A stretch of 64,000 bases of DNA from Melastoma dodecandrum (Eukaryota; Streptophyta; Magnoliopsida; Myrtales; Melastomataceae). The notes beneath the pieces were generated by a model. That model had not been told where the DNA came from. It saw only the letters and a list, made by a program, of their open reading frames with translations, and made no database searches. Location of the stretch: NCBI GenBank assembly GCA_029817715.1, contig JARUPY010000083.1:2294001-2358000 (forward strand), written 5' to 3'. Shown here one piece after another: positions 1 to 12,461 of this stretch; the stretch's first letter is position 1; every line of letters starts with the position of its first letter. The translations under genes were made by a program, and so were the position numbers.

Positions 1-830
1 CACTACGCATCATACTCGCCAGTATGGATCTAATAGCACAAAGGTCAACGGACGGTCCAAACACTGCAACAAACTCTTTCAGATCTCGGCAACACATTCA
101 TACATATGAAACGCCCTTCTCCCCAACAGAAAACATATCCACTCTCAATCATTACCCTTGCAACACAACACATACTCAGATAATCCGAAGGCCCTTTCCC
201 GCTCCTCTTCAAATCCAATCAAAATCGCCAGACAAGCATCAAAAGCTAAATAAAACAAAAGATAGAAAAGAAGTAACAAACAAAAGCAAGAGATACCCAG
301 AAAAAATCAAGGAAGAGAGAGGGAGGGGGGATGATGATGCTGACCGAGGAAGCATTATCCGGGAAGCTGTGTGGGCAAGATTTGTGACCCACAAGTAGGC
401 CAGTTGGTAGAGTCCGCTGATTCCCGTGAGCGGAAGAACCGGGTGGATGTAGAGTATGATGATTGGGCAAGAGGAGGCGTGGTGGGGACATTGGCTTTGA
501 CGAGTCGTTGGAAATGTAAAAACAAAGCAATAGGAGAAGAAAGACTAGTAGGGTTTTGTTGTCGGGTAAGTAGGGGGGGTGTTACTCACGTCATCGTCAT
601 CTCCTCTCCTCCCAAGATGCCATCTTTAAACCCGGCCCGATGGAGGGGACTGAGTTTAATTGTGGGTCTGGGGAATTGGGGGATTCACTCCCGATGAAAC
701 AGACAGAAGGGTTCTTACAGACCCACCGACCGCATTGTCAGGAATCCAAAGGAAGCTGAAACTCCCACCGCACGCCCTTCCCGGGAATGGCGGCGCCCTT
801 TCCAATTGCATCCTTGGGTAAAAAAAAAAA
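1..830. other. No supportable gene
   Basis: Several short open frames overlap here on both strands, but none resembles a protein I recognise and none shows convincing splice context. Positions 300-330 are purine-rich. The stretch from about 700 to 800 is GC-rich compared with the AT-rich DNA that follows, so it could be promoter or UTR sequence of a gene lying off the left edge. That is only a guess. Confidence 0.3.
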
Positions 831-1189
831 TTATTAATTAGATATCGCGAAATAAGTTTAGGATTATTGACGTCATTATGAACGTTAACTAATATTTTTT
901 TTATATTTTCTTTTCTTTTCTTTCCTTTCTCTCTATTCCAAACACAGCATTAATGCTTTAAATTATTTTGAAAAGGATTTTGTTACCAAAATATTACCAT
1001 TATTACATATTTAAGAATAATTAGATAATTTTGTTATCTCAATGCATATATATGAAATATAGGAAAACAAATAAAAAAAGCAATTGCCAAAGGAGGCATA
1101 GTTACCGAGCATTTCTCAAGAGGTGCTTAATCATGCGCCAAAGAGGCACAACGAAATCCTTTCTAGAGGAAATTAAAAGAATGTATGTA

Positions 1190-1830
1190 TATAACTTTTG
1201 TTATAAAAAAAAAAAAATTTGCGTCGCGAGTTTCAGAAATCATCGACTATCGCCTTAAAGTCTCCACTTGAGGTAGTCACTTTATTTTACGAAGGAAGTC
1301 GTTACCTCAAGTAGCGATTTTAGAATAACACCACAAAGTCGCTATTTGACTTCATGGGCCACAATTTCAGTAGTCGCTTTCGACACTTGGAAATACACAA
1401 ATTTCAACTTGAGGATGAGTTGCGTTCGAAGTAGCGGCTTTATTCTCCCAAATGAAGGAAGTCGCTACTCAACACTTACAAAAATAAATATAATTTTCAA
1501 CCTGAGGATGTGTTGTATTCAAGTAGCGACTTTCTTCTTCCACATGATGGAAATGTCTACTTGAAGTAGCGACTTTCACACTTCAAAAAATATCATTTTC
1601 AACTTGTTGATGGTTCAAAGTCTCTACTTCAAGTTGTGATTTGATAGTCTCACCCTAAACTCGCTATTTGAAGTGGCGACTTCATGAGCATTTGATCGGA
1701 CACCATAAAGTAGAGACTTTGTGGTGTCACACTAAAGTCAATCAAGAAAAGTCGTTACTTGAATAGCTACTTTTACGGTTGTAGTGAATGATTTCTGAAC
1801 CACGCAATTATATTTCGCAAAAAAATTTTA
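1190..1830. repeat. Foldback repeat rich in GTCGCTACTT/AAGTAGCGAC motifs
   Basis: At least seven diverged copies of a short motif (AAGTAGCGACTTT or its complement GTCGCTACTT) occur in both orientations, often as back-to-back pairs that would form hairpins. The outer ends are inverted copies: TTTCAGAAATCAT near 1230 on the left against ATGATTTCTGAA near 1787 on the right. A tandem unit of about 90-100 bp, starting with TTTCAACTTGAGGATG-like sequence, recurs near 1402, 1493 and 1593. The right side carries TTGTAGTG just before the inverted arm, which resembles a CACTA-type terminus, but no matching CACTAC is seen on the left. I read it as a non-autonomous DNA transposon or foldback element. Related motifs continue weakly to about 2000. 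Confidence 0.55.
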
Positions 1831-2262
1831 TAATTAATCATAAGGATGTACATTCCTATAAAAAAATCAATTAAATATCACCGTTAAATCCTATTTGAAA
1901 CAACAACATTGATTAAGTGTTAATAGCGACTTCAATAAAATAGGTTCAATCGTTGTCTTAAATGACGACTTTCGGACAGTTGAGCAATTTTCTGACGAAA
2001 GCGAGCTATTTTGGGTCAACCAAAGTTGTAACGGGTGATAAATAAAATATTCGCAAATATGAATTATTTTTTTTGTTAACTTTTACTATAAAAATAAGAA
2101 AAAACAAAAAATATACTATTTAACCACTTTTGTATATAATATTTATTAATTCATTTAGAAATTAGTTATCAAAGAACTAGTTTTTGCATTATCTTTAGAC
2201 ATTTATTTGTTTTCACAAAAAAAGGAATGTGCGAAAAAAAAGATGTTCTCTGACCCACTATC

Positions 2263-4359
2263 CGAGATATGTTCTGTTTGCGAATTCGGAAATCAAACGA
2301 GAAGGTTCTTTTGGAGAAAACAATTGGAAGTCGGCCTAATTATTTGTGGTTAAATGAGAATAACTTCTCGAAATTGGAGCATATATTTTCGAATATTTAT
2401 CGATGATTCAACGAGATTTTGTTGGATTTCTTTCTTCAAACAGTAGTCTGAAGTCTTTGGAGAATTTGTGAAATTTAATCTTGTGGTGGAAAATTAATCT
2501 GAAAAAATATAAAAAATTTGTTAGATCGGACAATGGTGGTGAATATATCTCAAGAGAGTTGAGGTATTTCTGTGAGCAATCTGAAATTGTAAAGCAGTTC
2601 ATCGTTCTATATTTCCCGCGGTAGAATGGGGTAAGCTATGAAGGAGGAGTTAAATCTAATTGGAAAAATATACTATAATATCAAAAATTATTACCAAACT
2701 TTCCCTTTTTTCACAAACTTAATTTGCAGTACGAATTTATCGTTAACTTCATCTGTTTAATTTTTTTATGGCCCGTCGCGGACGAAATCTGTTCATTTGC
2801 TGACCTGCAAGTAACGAAGTCTACCGTGTCTAATCCTTCTTCCACTTCCTGCTCTTTCTTCCTCCAAGGGCAAAGCTTGACGATGCGCCTCCACTACCTC
2901 ACCACCCTAAGCCCCCTTTTCCTCTTCCTTGTCGTTCTTATGCGATTACTACTTCTCGTTTGATTAGGGCTACTAGAGCGATTAGGACCGGAGCGATTTG
3001 GGAATGTGATATGTCTAAACCCAAGTTGTTGGCATCCTTTTTAAGGTGTATGTAGGGTGTATCGAATCAAGCTGAATGTTGATGGGTATGTGAATAAGCT
3101 CAAGGCAAGGTTGGATGTCAAAAGCTATTCTCAACAACTAGGAGTTAACTTCAACGAGACTTTTTCTTTAGTAGTGAGACATTATATTATCAAATTGCTG
3201 CTTGCTCTTGCCGCAATGCTTGACTGGAAAATTTTCCATCTAGATGTAAAATCACTTTTCCTGAATGGGTTCTTACAAGAAGTAACTTTTGTCGAACAAC
3301 CGAAAGGATTTGTTGCTTTAGGTTCAGAGGACAAAGTTTATAAATTGAGGAATGCTCTTTATGGATTGAAACAGAATTTGCATTTACAACCACATCGACG
3401 CGTATTTGCTGAAGCAATGATTCTTGAGGAGTGAAAATGAACCTCACTCTATGTGAAGAAATCTGATGGTAAGGCACAACTTCCAATTTCTTTGTACTTC
3501 GACGATTTGCTTATTATAAGAGGAGATGAATCAATGGTTGATTTTTTCAAAGTCGACATCTTGTAAGAAATTGGGTTGTCAGGATGCATTTTTTCCTCGG
3601 TTTTGGCATTCTTCAAGATGTGTATGGCATATTCTTATCCCAACATAAGTATACTATTGATCTTGTAAAGAGATTAAGGATGGGGGAAGCAAAGGCAGTT
3701 AGGACCACACTTGTGGTCGATTTGAAGCTGTTCGATGATGGCAACAGCAACAGAGTTGATGTCACTCTATTTCAGAGCATCTTTGGAAGTTTGCTTTACT
3801 TGTCTGCATCTCGACTAGATATTACGTTTGCTGCAAGTTATCTTTCATGATTTATGCACACTCGCAAACATCACTTTTGGTAGTAAATAACAAGGATAAT
3901 AACCCGAGCTTGTTGGGATTTTGTTATAGATGTCGGGCATGAAGTGTTACCGACTCAAAAAACACTTGAGGCTGAGGTTTCCTTCGGAGGTGGAGTCTTT
4001 TTCTTGGAATTCAAAGAGGCAATGAGTTGTTGTTCAATCCTTGACGGAAGTAGAATACGTGTCGGCTGCAACAACAAGTAATTAAGCTATTTGGCTTTGG
4101 AAGATTTTTGAAGATTTCGGTTACCAGTAAGATTCGTCCACAAATAATTTTATCGGTAATAAGTCAGCCATTGCCATCGCTGAGATTCCGTTTTAAAAAG
4201 AAGAACATTTCGATGAAGTTTCATACAATCCGTGAAGCTGTGAAGAGAGGTGAAATCAAGTTGGTGTATTATTCTACTGAAGAACAAATTGTTGATATTC
4301 TAATAAAGCCTTTGGGAAAGGAAAAATTTGAAGGCTTTCGACGGGAACTTAAGGGAGAG
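2263..4359 (+). pseudogene. Ty1/copia retrotransposon pol remnant
   Basis: Decayed copia polyprotein in several frames. The integrase core is recognisable at about 2290-2640, with IDDSTRFCW-like, VRSDNGGEYIS and FCEQ segments. Reverse transcriptase follows at 3057-3400 ([22 protein letters not shown]). The RT C-terminal part lies at 3584-3850 (YLSASRLDITFA), and a fragment of the RNase H region at about 4110-4350. Stops and frameshifts separate all parts, the RT catalytic YVDD-type segment near 3490-3520 is altered, and the gag region is missing. The polypurine-like AAGGGAGAG followed by TGTTAGAAG at 4351-4368 is the usual junction to a 3' LTR. Not functional. Confidence 0.85.
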
Positions 4360-4565
4360 TGTTAGAAGTTAAGATGTTTTTAGGCTGTAATTATTTTAGG
4401 TTGCAGTTTATTTCTTAAAGTTTAATTTGATAGTTAGCGTTTGTGTTTCCTAAAAATAAGGTAGACTTTTTGTTTGTTGTTATCCGCACAATGTGTTTCG
4501 TATGCGTACGAAGAATATTTTTCCTTTCATTTTCTCTGTCATCTTGACAAAACAGATTTCTACCG
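4360..4565 (+). repeat. Putative 3' LTR of the copia remnant
   Basis: Begins TGTTAGAAGTTAAG directly after a polypurine tract that ends the copia coding region, as in plant copia elements. The 3' boundary is not certain: I see no clear CA end with a target duplication, and no matching 5' LTR was found upstream. Confidence 0.45.
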
Positions 4566-5288
4566 CGATTTTATCCATTTTATTTAAAATAATTGTTTTA
4601 AATAAATTTATAATTATTGTTTAAAAATAATTTATGAGTGATATTCAAATAATTTTTAAAAACCCAAAATCTTTTTTTTTTTTTTAACTCAACTAACCGG
4701 CTAGAAACCTCAGAATATGTGCGCCTCTCCGTCGTCTTGAGTCGTAAGGCAGCCGAAAAAGAGAGAATCAATTTACTCTCCCCTCCCCACCACCTCCGCC
4801 GCCTCCTCGACGGCCGGAAGAACCATGCCCGACCTCGCCTCTGACTACCGATCAGCCTAATCTGTCGAGTCGCATTCGGTAATTCATCCGTGTGTACTTG
4901 TGGCCGTCTCGAATTTCGCCATCTGTAGATGTTCGTCGAATCTCGATCGCTCGGAGATTCTGCGCTAGGTCTTGTCCTTGCGTTAGATTCATGTTCGGTG
5001 GATTCAGTCAATTTGAATGATCCAGCAGCTCGTTTTCTTGATTCCGTGGTCGCTCCTCTGCAATTGACGTCTGAAGTTTGTTACGATTTATTTTCCTCCT
5101 TTTCTTTTTGGCTAACTTCGTGGTGTATAAGGTTGTCTTGCTTTTGTTTTGCGAAGCTAGATTCGTGCAAATGCCCGTGCCTTTTGAACTTAACGGTGGG
5201 ATTTGATCTCAGGGGAAGTTGGTTGTCGAGCAGACTGGATTAGGGTGGCTGTAACAACTTCTGGACGTTATGATATCTGCTTGAGAAA
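4566..5288 (+). other. Upstream region and probable 5' UTR of GPI1
   Basis: Lies between the copia LTR and the first coding exon of GPI1. It becomes GC-richer from about 4720, which fits a promoter or 5' leader. An open frame of 104 codons at 4929-5243 lies here but resembles nothing I know. If transcribed it would be an upstream ORF. A 5'-UTR intron is possible but cannot be placed with confidence. Confidence 0.35.
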
Positions 5289-8200
5289 ATGACCGGGCAC
5301 CTGAGACAATTGAGGGTGTGGTGGCCAAAGGTGGGTCTTTCAAGAGAAACCCCGCCGTCTTTTGCCCTGTTTGGGTGGTTTCTGTCGTTCTCTCCTACAG
5401 TTTTGGACATCGTCGTGGCTGTAACGGTTCATGAAAATTTACTGTCTCATTCAGTAACACGCCTTGAGGTATGAATTGGATCCCTACTGTCTTGTTCATA
5501 AATTTCCTTTAAGTGCTTATGCCCCAGTATTTTAGTTTGTGTTTAAGTTAAATCTTGTTTGGTTTCTGCCCCGTATGTGTCTCTTCACAATGTACCTCAT
5601 TGCTTGTATGTTTCTTCTCAAGGTGTCTTGTGATGGTGTGCTCTGATGATTAAACGAGGGGAAATGCTCAATTCTGATGGCTGGCCTGTCCTTTTTCTTT
5701 CCTTCTCTTGACTTAATGAAAAATGCCACTCGTATTGTACCTCTAAATTGTCTTATTGGGTCAGCGAATCTAACCAAACCTTGACCTCTATCTTTTCACA
5801 ATTTCACATCTTTATGGCCAGCCCAAGTAATTTGTTGTTGGCATTTTTTATTGTTTTTCGGAGGTAATACATTAACTTGCATTATATCCACAACTGTCCA
5901 ATTAATTGTGGCTTGGGCAATTTGGAAGGAAAAATGGTGAGTAAGATGCCCCTGGCTTATCTTCGATTGCAACTATCATCCATCTTAGTGGCCACATATG
6001 GATCCCACTTTCTCGTGACTTGTCCGCGTGACACATTGTATATGTATTTGTTAGTTGACCTAAAAAAATATGTGTGATAGGTTTGACCCTGTTGATTATC
6101 AATTTGGAAGTAAGGCAGACAATTTATACAGAATAAGTGTCCTTAACAATCATGAAGAGCAATACGCTTATGTTGGTTGTAACTTCAGAGTGCTTTTCAC
6201 TATTGCAGGAAATCCTTCGTCAGACTAATGAGAAGATGCCTGCAGGTCTTCAGGATAAATCTGTTCTTTGCATGTTGGGCCATGCTGCAGAGTTCTGCAC
6301 ACATGGTGCATCCACTGTGTCTAAACTAGGAAACACTTCTCAATCCAACAGTCATGGCAATGCTTCATGTGATTTGGAGTTGGACCTGATAACTGACGAC
6401 TATGGCTGCTGTACAGTTGCAGAATCTATACAACCGCACAGAGAAGCAAGTATGAAGAAGGGAAATTGGGTCCATATGAAGCTTACATATACCTCTTGCT
6501 TTGGTGGAAGGGACCTGCTTATTCCAGATGTTGACCATATTCACTGGAAAGGGGAAGTGATATATGGTTGTGATGTGCACGTATGTAAGTTTCATTGATA
6601 CATCTGTTTTGGGCTTGTAATTGAAATGATTGCTTGGTTGTAATGGTAGCTAACTTGCTATCTTTTACATGTAACAATCTAGGTTATTGTTTTTGACACC
6701 CCTACATATGGACTTCGTCATTTCATTAGTCATTCCTATTCTTCCAACAAAGAGAGATATTGTCTGAAGAAACCTAGGTGGTTGAATGATCTTTATTCAA
6801 GTTCTCCGTCTGTTGACCTGGTAATATATTTCAGCAGACTGCCACTCATGTTATCGAATTACTGTATTTCTTTGTTTTATTTGTCTTTTCATTCGTAGGG
6901 TGCAGTAATTCTTGCAATCAATAGTTCTGCATTCACTTCAGCAAGATTATGCCCTAAAAGACTAGTGAAGCCCAATGTATTCTATGCCAGGTTTTCTCTT
7001 GGTTGGCTGGTCTCTTTCTTCTTTGATTGATGCCTTAACTAGGCTTCCATTAATAACCAGAACTTTGACATTGCAGGATCCATGCCTTCGTATTGCATGC
7101 ATTGGCGGTGACACTAGCTACATTGTCCACTTTGCAGTACATTGTTCTTCAACATCTTCATAATGTTGTTAGTCCTTCATTGTCTCCACGGATTCAAATG
7201 ATCTCCTTGATGTTTGAGAACACATCAACCATTATCAAGCTTAGATCTCGTGAAATCTTTTATTGGCCTATCTTCCTGCAACATTTTGATTCCAGGTAAT
7301 GATGATATCTCTTATTTTTCATACTTAGGGTTGCGTGATATAAATCATGCAACTTTTGATATTATACATTTATTTGAAAAGAACAGAAAGTTAATAACCA
7401 TGCCTGATGATGCTTTTAACGCTGCTCTGTGAAATCATTCTGGTGTACACCTACATTGTTATGCAGCAAACCTTTCTCTTTTAAGTGACAAAAGTGAAGC
7501 TTTGAGGAGATTATAGACTAGAATGACACCTCAGGTTTCAGTTCTTTAGCTAGTGCATCCCAGTACAAGTTATGAATGGATGTTTTGGGTGACGTAGTAA
7601 ATGTCACACAGGTTTGAGGACTTAGGGTTTTAACAAAATTTTCACTAATGCTTTCTGCTAATTTTCTGATTTTAGGTCTCATTCTTGTGTGGAATATGCA
7701 GAGAAAGCCGCAAGGAAAAGACATTCCCTATGGTCAAGTGTTGCCATTGATGTTATTCTGGGGAATTTAGTTGGTTTCACATTATTGCTGTATGCTGAAT
7801 CTATTTGCCTCTGGTGTGTGAATCTTGGTGATGAGATAAATGATTTCCTTCGTATTGGTTGCGTATGGCTTATGGGAGTTCCTGCGGGATTCAAGTTGAA
7901 TACAGAACTGGCAGCCATACTTGGTACCTTTTCCCTTAATGTCATACAAGTGTGGTCCATCCTATGGGGCCTTGTCCATTGCTGTTCGGTGTATATCATT
8001 GTCGGAGTTGCAGCAGTGGGCATTCTCTTTGGCGTTACTGCATTAGCTGCTATAATAATCGACATTTTTGTGGCGGCCACATTTCATATTTCAGCTCTTC
8101 ATGGGTTGGTTGCCCATTTGTATTCCATACAGATTGAGGCACTGGCTGGGTTCTGGCGGCTGTTTAGGTAATGCTGCTAATATATTAGCTTATTGAAATT

Positions 8201-10458
8201 ATTCTTTTTGTCTGGTCCAGCTACTGGATCTAATTGCTCATGAGAGTTTAATATTCTACAGGGGTCAGAAGTGGAATCCTCTTCGGCTAAGACATGATAG
8301 CTATGACTACACTGTGAAGCAACATGTTGTTGGTTCCCTGCTTTTTGCTCCACTACTGCTTCTTTTGCCCACAACTTCAGTATTCTACATTTTCTTCACC
8401 ATAATGAGCAACTATGCTAGTCTCATCCGAATCTTAGTACAAGTGATTATTTCTATCATCCGTGCAACGCCCTTTTTCGATATATTCATCTATTTGTTGA
8501 GGCCGGCGAGATTTCCTGCTGGATTATGGTTTGAAGTTTCTTCCTTTAAGGATAATTCCATAAATGCCCAGGAGGATTACCAGTCAAATGCACATGTCCT
8601 TCATCAAGGCTTACAGGATAAAATGAAAAAATGCAGTGATAAATCCCGCCCTCTGGTTTCATTTCTCAATAGCAATTTTCAAACTATCGGTAAGGATATG
8701 GTTCTGGCATTGTTTGCAGTGGCAGTGCGGTCATATTGGAAAGGAACTTCTTTTAGATAATATTACTGGCACTTTATTCGAATACGATTTGTCATCTTTG
8801 TTTGGTCCCTGGAAAAACTTATAAGGCATGATCGAATGGTTATGGCTTCTTGTTATCCACATTCTTACTGTAATGGTTGTTTTTCTCGTCCTGAGATTTA
8901 TAGAGGGGTTAAATTCGTTTCAGTCTCGTCTTTTATCATTCTTTATGGTGGCTGGGGTTGTCTGGTCTGGAAATTATGTTTAATCTGTACATATGAGGTT
9001 ATGCTTATACCATGGAGCAACTCAATTCTTCTTTGAGTTTTGAGAATAGAATCAGTTTTCATGCTATTACATGAGCTCTAAATCTTTATATCTTGACTGA
9101 CTCTCAAATGGACTACGAACCTGGTGTGGAATGGCCATTGACTATCTTCACATGATTGTTGCTTTTTTTCTCGCAGTAGAAATTTTAACCTATGAAACCT
9201 TTGGTTAAATCTCTTGCTTGATATTATAATTTTCCAATGGCCCGCATCTTTTTCCCCTTTCCAGCTCATCTCCTCCTGTATCTATATGTGACAAAGAAAA
9301 CAACTGCAATTTTGATGCCCGTATTATTCAAACTTTATCTCTGATATGAAGTTTTCCACAAAGTACATCATCTCTGGGCTCCATTGCAGGACAAATACTT
9401 CTACTGCATTATAGAAGTGTTCTTTCTGGAATCTCTTGGTGTGAAGTTGCCTCAGCAGCCTCTGGAGCTCTCATAGGAAAGAGGTTAGAAGAAATTTCTT
9501 AATTCTTTTCTTCTTTTTTCTGAGTGTCAACTCTTTTCACAAAGCAGGAAAAATGGTACCCAGTATTTTGAATGTTAATTTGACATATCTATATCATCTT
9601 TTATCTGCTATGGTTTCATATTCATGAAATCGATGGCATTGTGTAAATGGGTTACTGAAGATGCAAATGCCAAGATGAACATTTGGTGACAAATTGGTTG
9701 GGTTTGAAATGCTTAATCATCTCTTTGCAAATATCTGTGAGGTTAAGCTTGGTTTTTTATTTTTGGTAGCTAGGGAGGTTAAGCTTGGTTAATATACACT
9801 GATCCTACTGTATTCCTAAAACTGCTCTGCCTTCTGGTAAGACTTAATTATTTAAGAAAGCGTAATTTTCGCAAGTTTTAGTAGAAAAAGTGCTCAGTCT
9901 ATATGCGTGCCGCTGGCCTTCTGGTGGAGATGGGTATGATGTCTCACTAGGTTGCTTGATAATATTTCTGACTTGTGAGCTTGTTATAAGGAATAATTGA
10001 TATTACAACTTATGATAGTTTGTTTCTGGGTTATTTTATCTATTCAATCCATCTGATGTTTGTATTCAATATCAATTAAAAGCGTCTCCGGAAACCTGGC
10101 AATGACTGAGTCAGTGGAAATCTATACTTATGCAATATTTTTTTTTATAAGTAGTTATGCGATATTATATGTGTGAGGTTCTGTAAACATGCATTTCAGC
10201 CTGCCAATGACACTAGTTAGGAGTTCTTGGTGTGTACTGGGGGTGGCATTCTTATTAAGAAATCATATTAATCAATGTTTATGAGTACTTAATTCTGTTG
10301 CTAGAAGCTCTGTAAGGGGGGAATTAACCTTGGGTATGTCTTCCAGGATGTTTCTTAGACCAAGGAATCCTCTCCACACAACGCTGCCCTGGATGGATAT
10401 CCCTTATGCTGATTACTGGCATTTATGCCATCAGTCAATTATTTGTTCACTGGAATAA
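5289..10458 (+). CDS. GPI1: GPI1/PIG-Q subunit of GPI N-acetylglucosaminyltransferase
   Basis: Subunit of the ER membrane complex that transfers GlcNAc from UDP-GlcNAc to phosphatidylinositol, the first step of GPI-anchor synthesis. Gpi1/PIG-Q is a stabilising rather than catalytic subunit. Nine coding exons, all GT-AG: 5289-5468, 6209-6580, 6683-6820, 6899-6990, 7077-7295, 7676-8167, 8262-8689, 9390-9483 and 10347-10458. They join in frame into 708 codons plus TAA. The start is supported by the plant-family N-terminus (basic, then VWWPK, then LFGWF). The conserved Gpi1 core falls in exons 5-7 (about residues 260-640): several hydrophobic helices, then RHDSYDYTVKQH and LRPARFPAGLWFE. The C-terminus ends with DIPYADYWHLCHQSI-like sequence. 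No break is seen, so it looks functional. The 3' UTR probably runs past 10700. Confidence 0.93.
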
Positions 10459-11715
10459 TTTGCCCCAGTCTGCTGACATGCCTTCATTTGCTGATCTCAG
10501 TCCCTCTACGTTTGCAGAGTCACCTGTGGTTTGTGGAGCACAGACAAAATTTGCTTAGTCCAATGCCTATTTTTCTTAGTTTAGATAGTTATTCTTCACT
10601 TAATGGTCCTTGGAGACCATACCTTATAGTTGTATCTATCGTTGAGCTTAAACCTGGGCATTACACTCATTATTTTGTAAAGACTCCATTAGTTTTTTAG
10701 CAGACTTTTCTGGTTCAGTGAAGTAATGGAATTGTTGGCGGTGTATCTTTGATGGGGGAGGTGTCCTCCCCCTCTGAATTGCCCTGAAAACCACTGAAAA
10801 AGTAGCAGACTTGAGATATCTACTGTGGGCTGCTTAGTTTTAGGTTGCGGTTGATGGTAATATGAGCTAAGGATCTCTGATGATAGATATTGCATCCTGT
10901 GCTCGTCGTCACTTGTATCACGGGATAATGTTAGGAAGTGGAAATGAGTTTCGGTTGGTGTATATGTGGATGTTGTCCCTTGTTTTTGCCTGATTTATTT
11001 ATTAGGGGAAGGGAAGGAAAAGGACGGATGCCAAGACAAGGATGCTGAAGGGGGAATCAGACAGTCACGGGATCAACAAAAAGATTATGCCGAATTCACG
11101 AGAAGGAGGGGATGGAAGCAAGCAGATGATGGCCAGAGAAGAATGACAACCGCTCATTATCTCCCACCAGAAAGAGACGGGTGAAAGAAACGTAAGGGCT
11201 TCTTTTCTTTCCCCGGCCTTCCTTTTTGTTTTATGTGTAGGTGATGGGCAAAGGTGTTCGTGGTGGCTGTGTGGTTGTGTTATTCTGTGCATGTGAGCGA
11301 TGATCATGTGCATGTGATTCTTGATGTGGGCGGGTCCTCTCGCTTTCCTTTTAACAGAAACTCTTCACATGGCTCTCCAATAGCCGGCGCTCTCATTCTT
11401 TTTTTTTTCATATTTTATAATCACAGACAAACACCCTTAACTTAGGAAGAGGAGATTATATTCTGTTGAGATCAAATAATTAATTTTTCTTTTGGTTGGT
11501 GGGGAGGGAGGATTTTAGGCTGGCCTAATCATTAATTTATCGTCTTCCCCTTTTCTTGTCGTTTTTGTAATCTTCCTTTTTGTGGGTACAAGTGTAGGAA
11601 CATATAACTGAATCCTAACTTCCGGTGCACATCACCCTCTCTTCATTGGTAGAAGACAAATACTTTTTATGACACACAGTTCCAGTTCACTCCTACTCAT
11701 CCCCTGGCCCTTTAC
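10459..11715. other. GPI1 3' UTR and intergenic DNA
   Basis: No convincing coding region. The first few hundred bases are probably the 3' UTR of GPI1. The rest is the promoter side of the GASA gene, with T-rich tracts near 11400 and 11560. Confidence 0.4.
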
Positions 11716-11721
11716 AGCCCC

Positions 11722-11729
11722 TATAAAAA
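11722..11729 (+). promoter_or_regulatory. TATA box of the GASA gene
   Basis: TATAAAAA lies about 50 bases before the GASA start codon, a normal plant spacing that leaves a short 5' leader. It supports the chosen start. Confidence 0.65.
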
Positions 11730-11775
11730 GACGTCATTTACCACTTAGTTTTCCCTCATCCTTCTCACTAGTAAT

Positions 11776-12461
11776 ATGGAAACCCAGAAAGGTAGCCTCG
11801 CTGGGATCATCACGCCTCTCCTGATGCTCCTGCTGTTGCTGCCACATCTGATTGTCGGAGATCATGTAAGCGCTTGACTTGACGCATTTTCAGTCATCTT
11901 TGTGCATGCATTTCATTATGTCGCAGTGTTCGGTCATGAGATGGAATAGAGTTACGAATTCGGGCATTGTGTTTTGGTAGGCTGTGAGCATTAGCGAAGC
12001 TCCATCACCGCAACCTCAGGGCACCAACACGACTGCGGGCCATGGCCACCTCCCCTTGGTCTGTCATTGGCCCAATCTTTAGCTGTAAATTCTTGATGAT
12101 TAACCCGTCAAAAATTAATTAACAACTAATTGTTTCATAAATAACTTCTTGGAATTACAGCATGGTACCACAGAAGGCAGCCTCAAGCCCCAAGGTAACA
12201 TTAGATAAATCAAAGTAATGCGCTTCCGCGAATAAAATATTTGTTCCCTGACGTATGCTGGTCGGGAAAAAACCGACAGAGTGCGGGCCTCGCTGTGCGG
12301 ACAGGTGCTCGAGGACACAGTACCGGAAACCCTGCCTCTTCTTCTGCAACAAGTGCTGCGCAAAGTGCCTGTGCGTGCCCCCGGGTTACTACGGGAACAA
12401 GCAGTTCTGTCCTTGCTACAATGACTGGAAGACCAAAAGGGGTGGTCCCAAGTGCCCCTGA
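11776..12461 (+). CDS. GASA/snakin-type gibberellin-regulated cysteine-rich peptide
   Basis: Secreted cysteine-rich peptide of the GAST1/GASA/snakin family, whose members act in gibberellin-linked growth or as antimicrobial peptides. Four exons: 11776-11865, 11981-12058, 12161-12194 and 12280-12461, giving 127 aa. Exon 1 is a signal peptide with a long leucine-rich core (LLMLLLLLPHLIVG). Exons 2-3 form a short Pro/Thr/Gly-rich linker. Exon 4 carries the whole GASA domain of 59 residues with all 12 cysteines in family spacing, including NKCCAKCLCVPPGYYGNK and the C-terminal GGPKCP. Splice phases agree throughout; the split codon between exons 3 and 4 gives the Glu before the first Cys. It has its own TATA box and is transcribed in the same direction as GPI1. 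Confidence 0.93.

Noticed and set aside
4929..5243. 104-codon frame before GPI1
   Set aside because: Not similar to any protein. The family N-terminus of GPI1 begins at 5289, so this is at most an upstream ORF.
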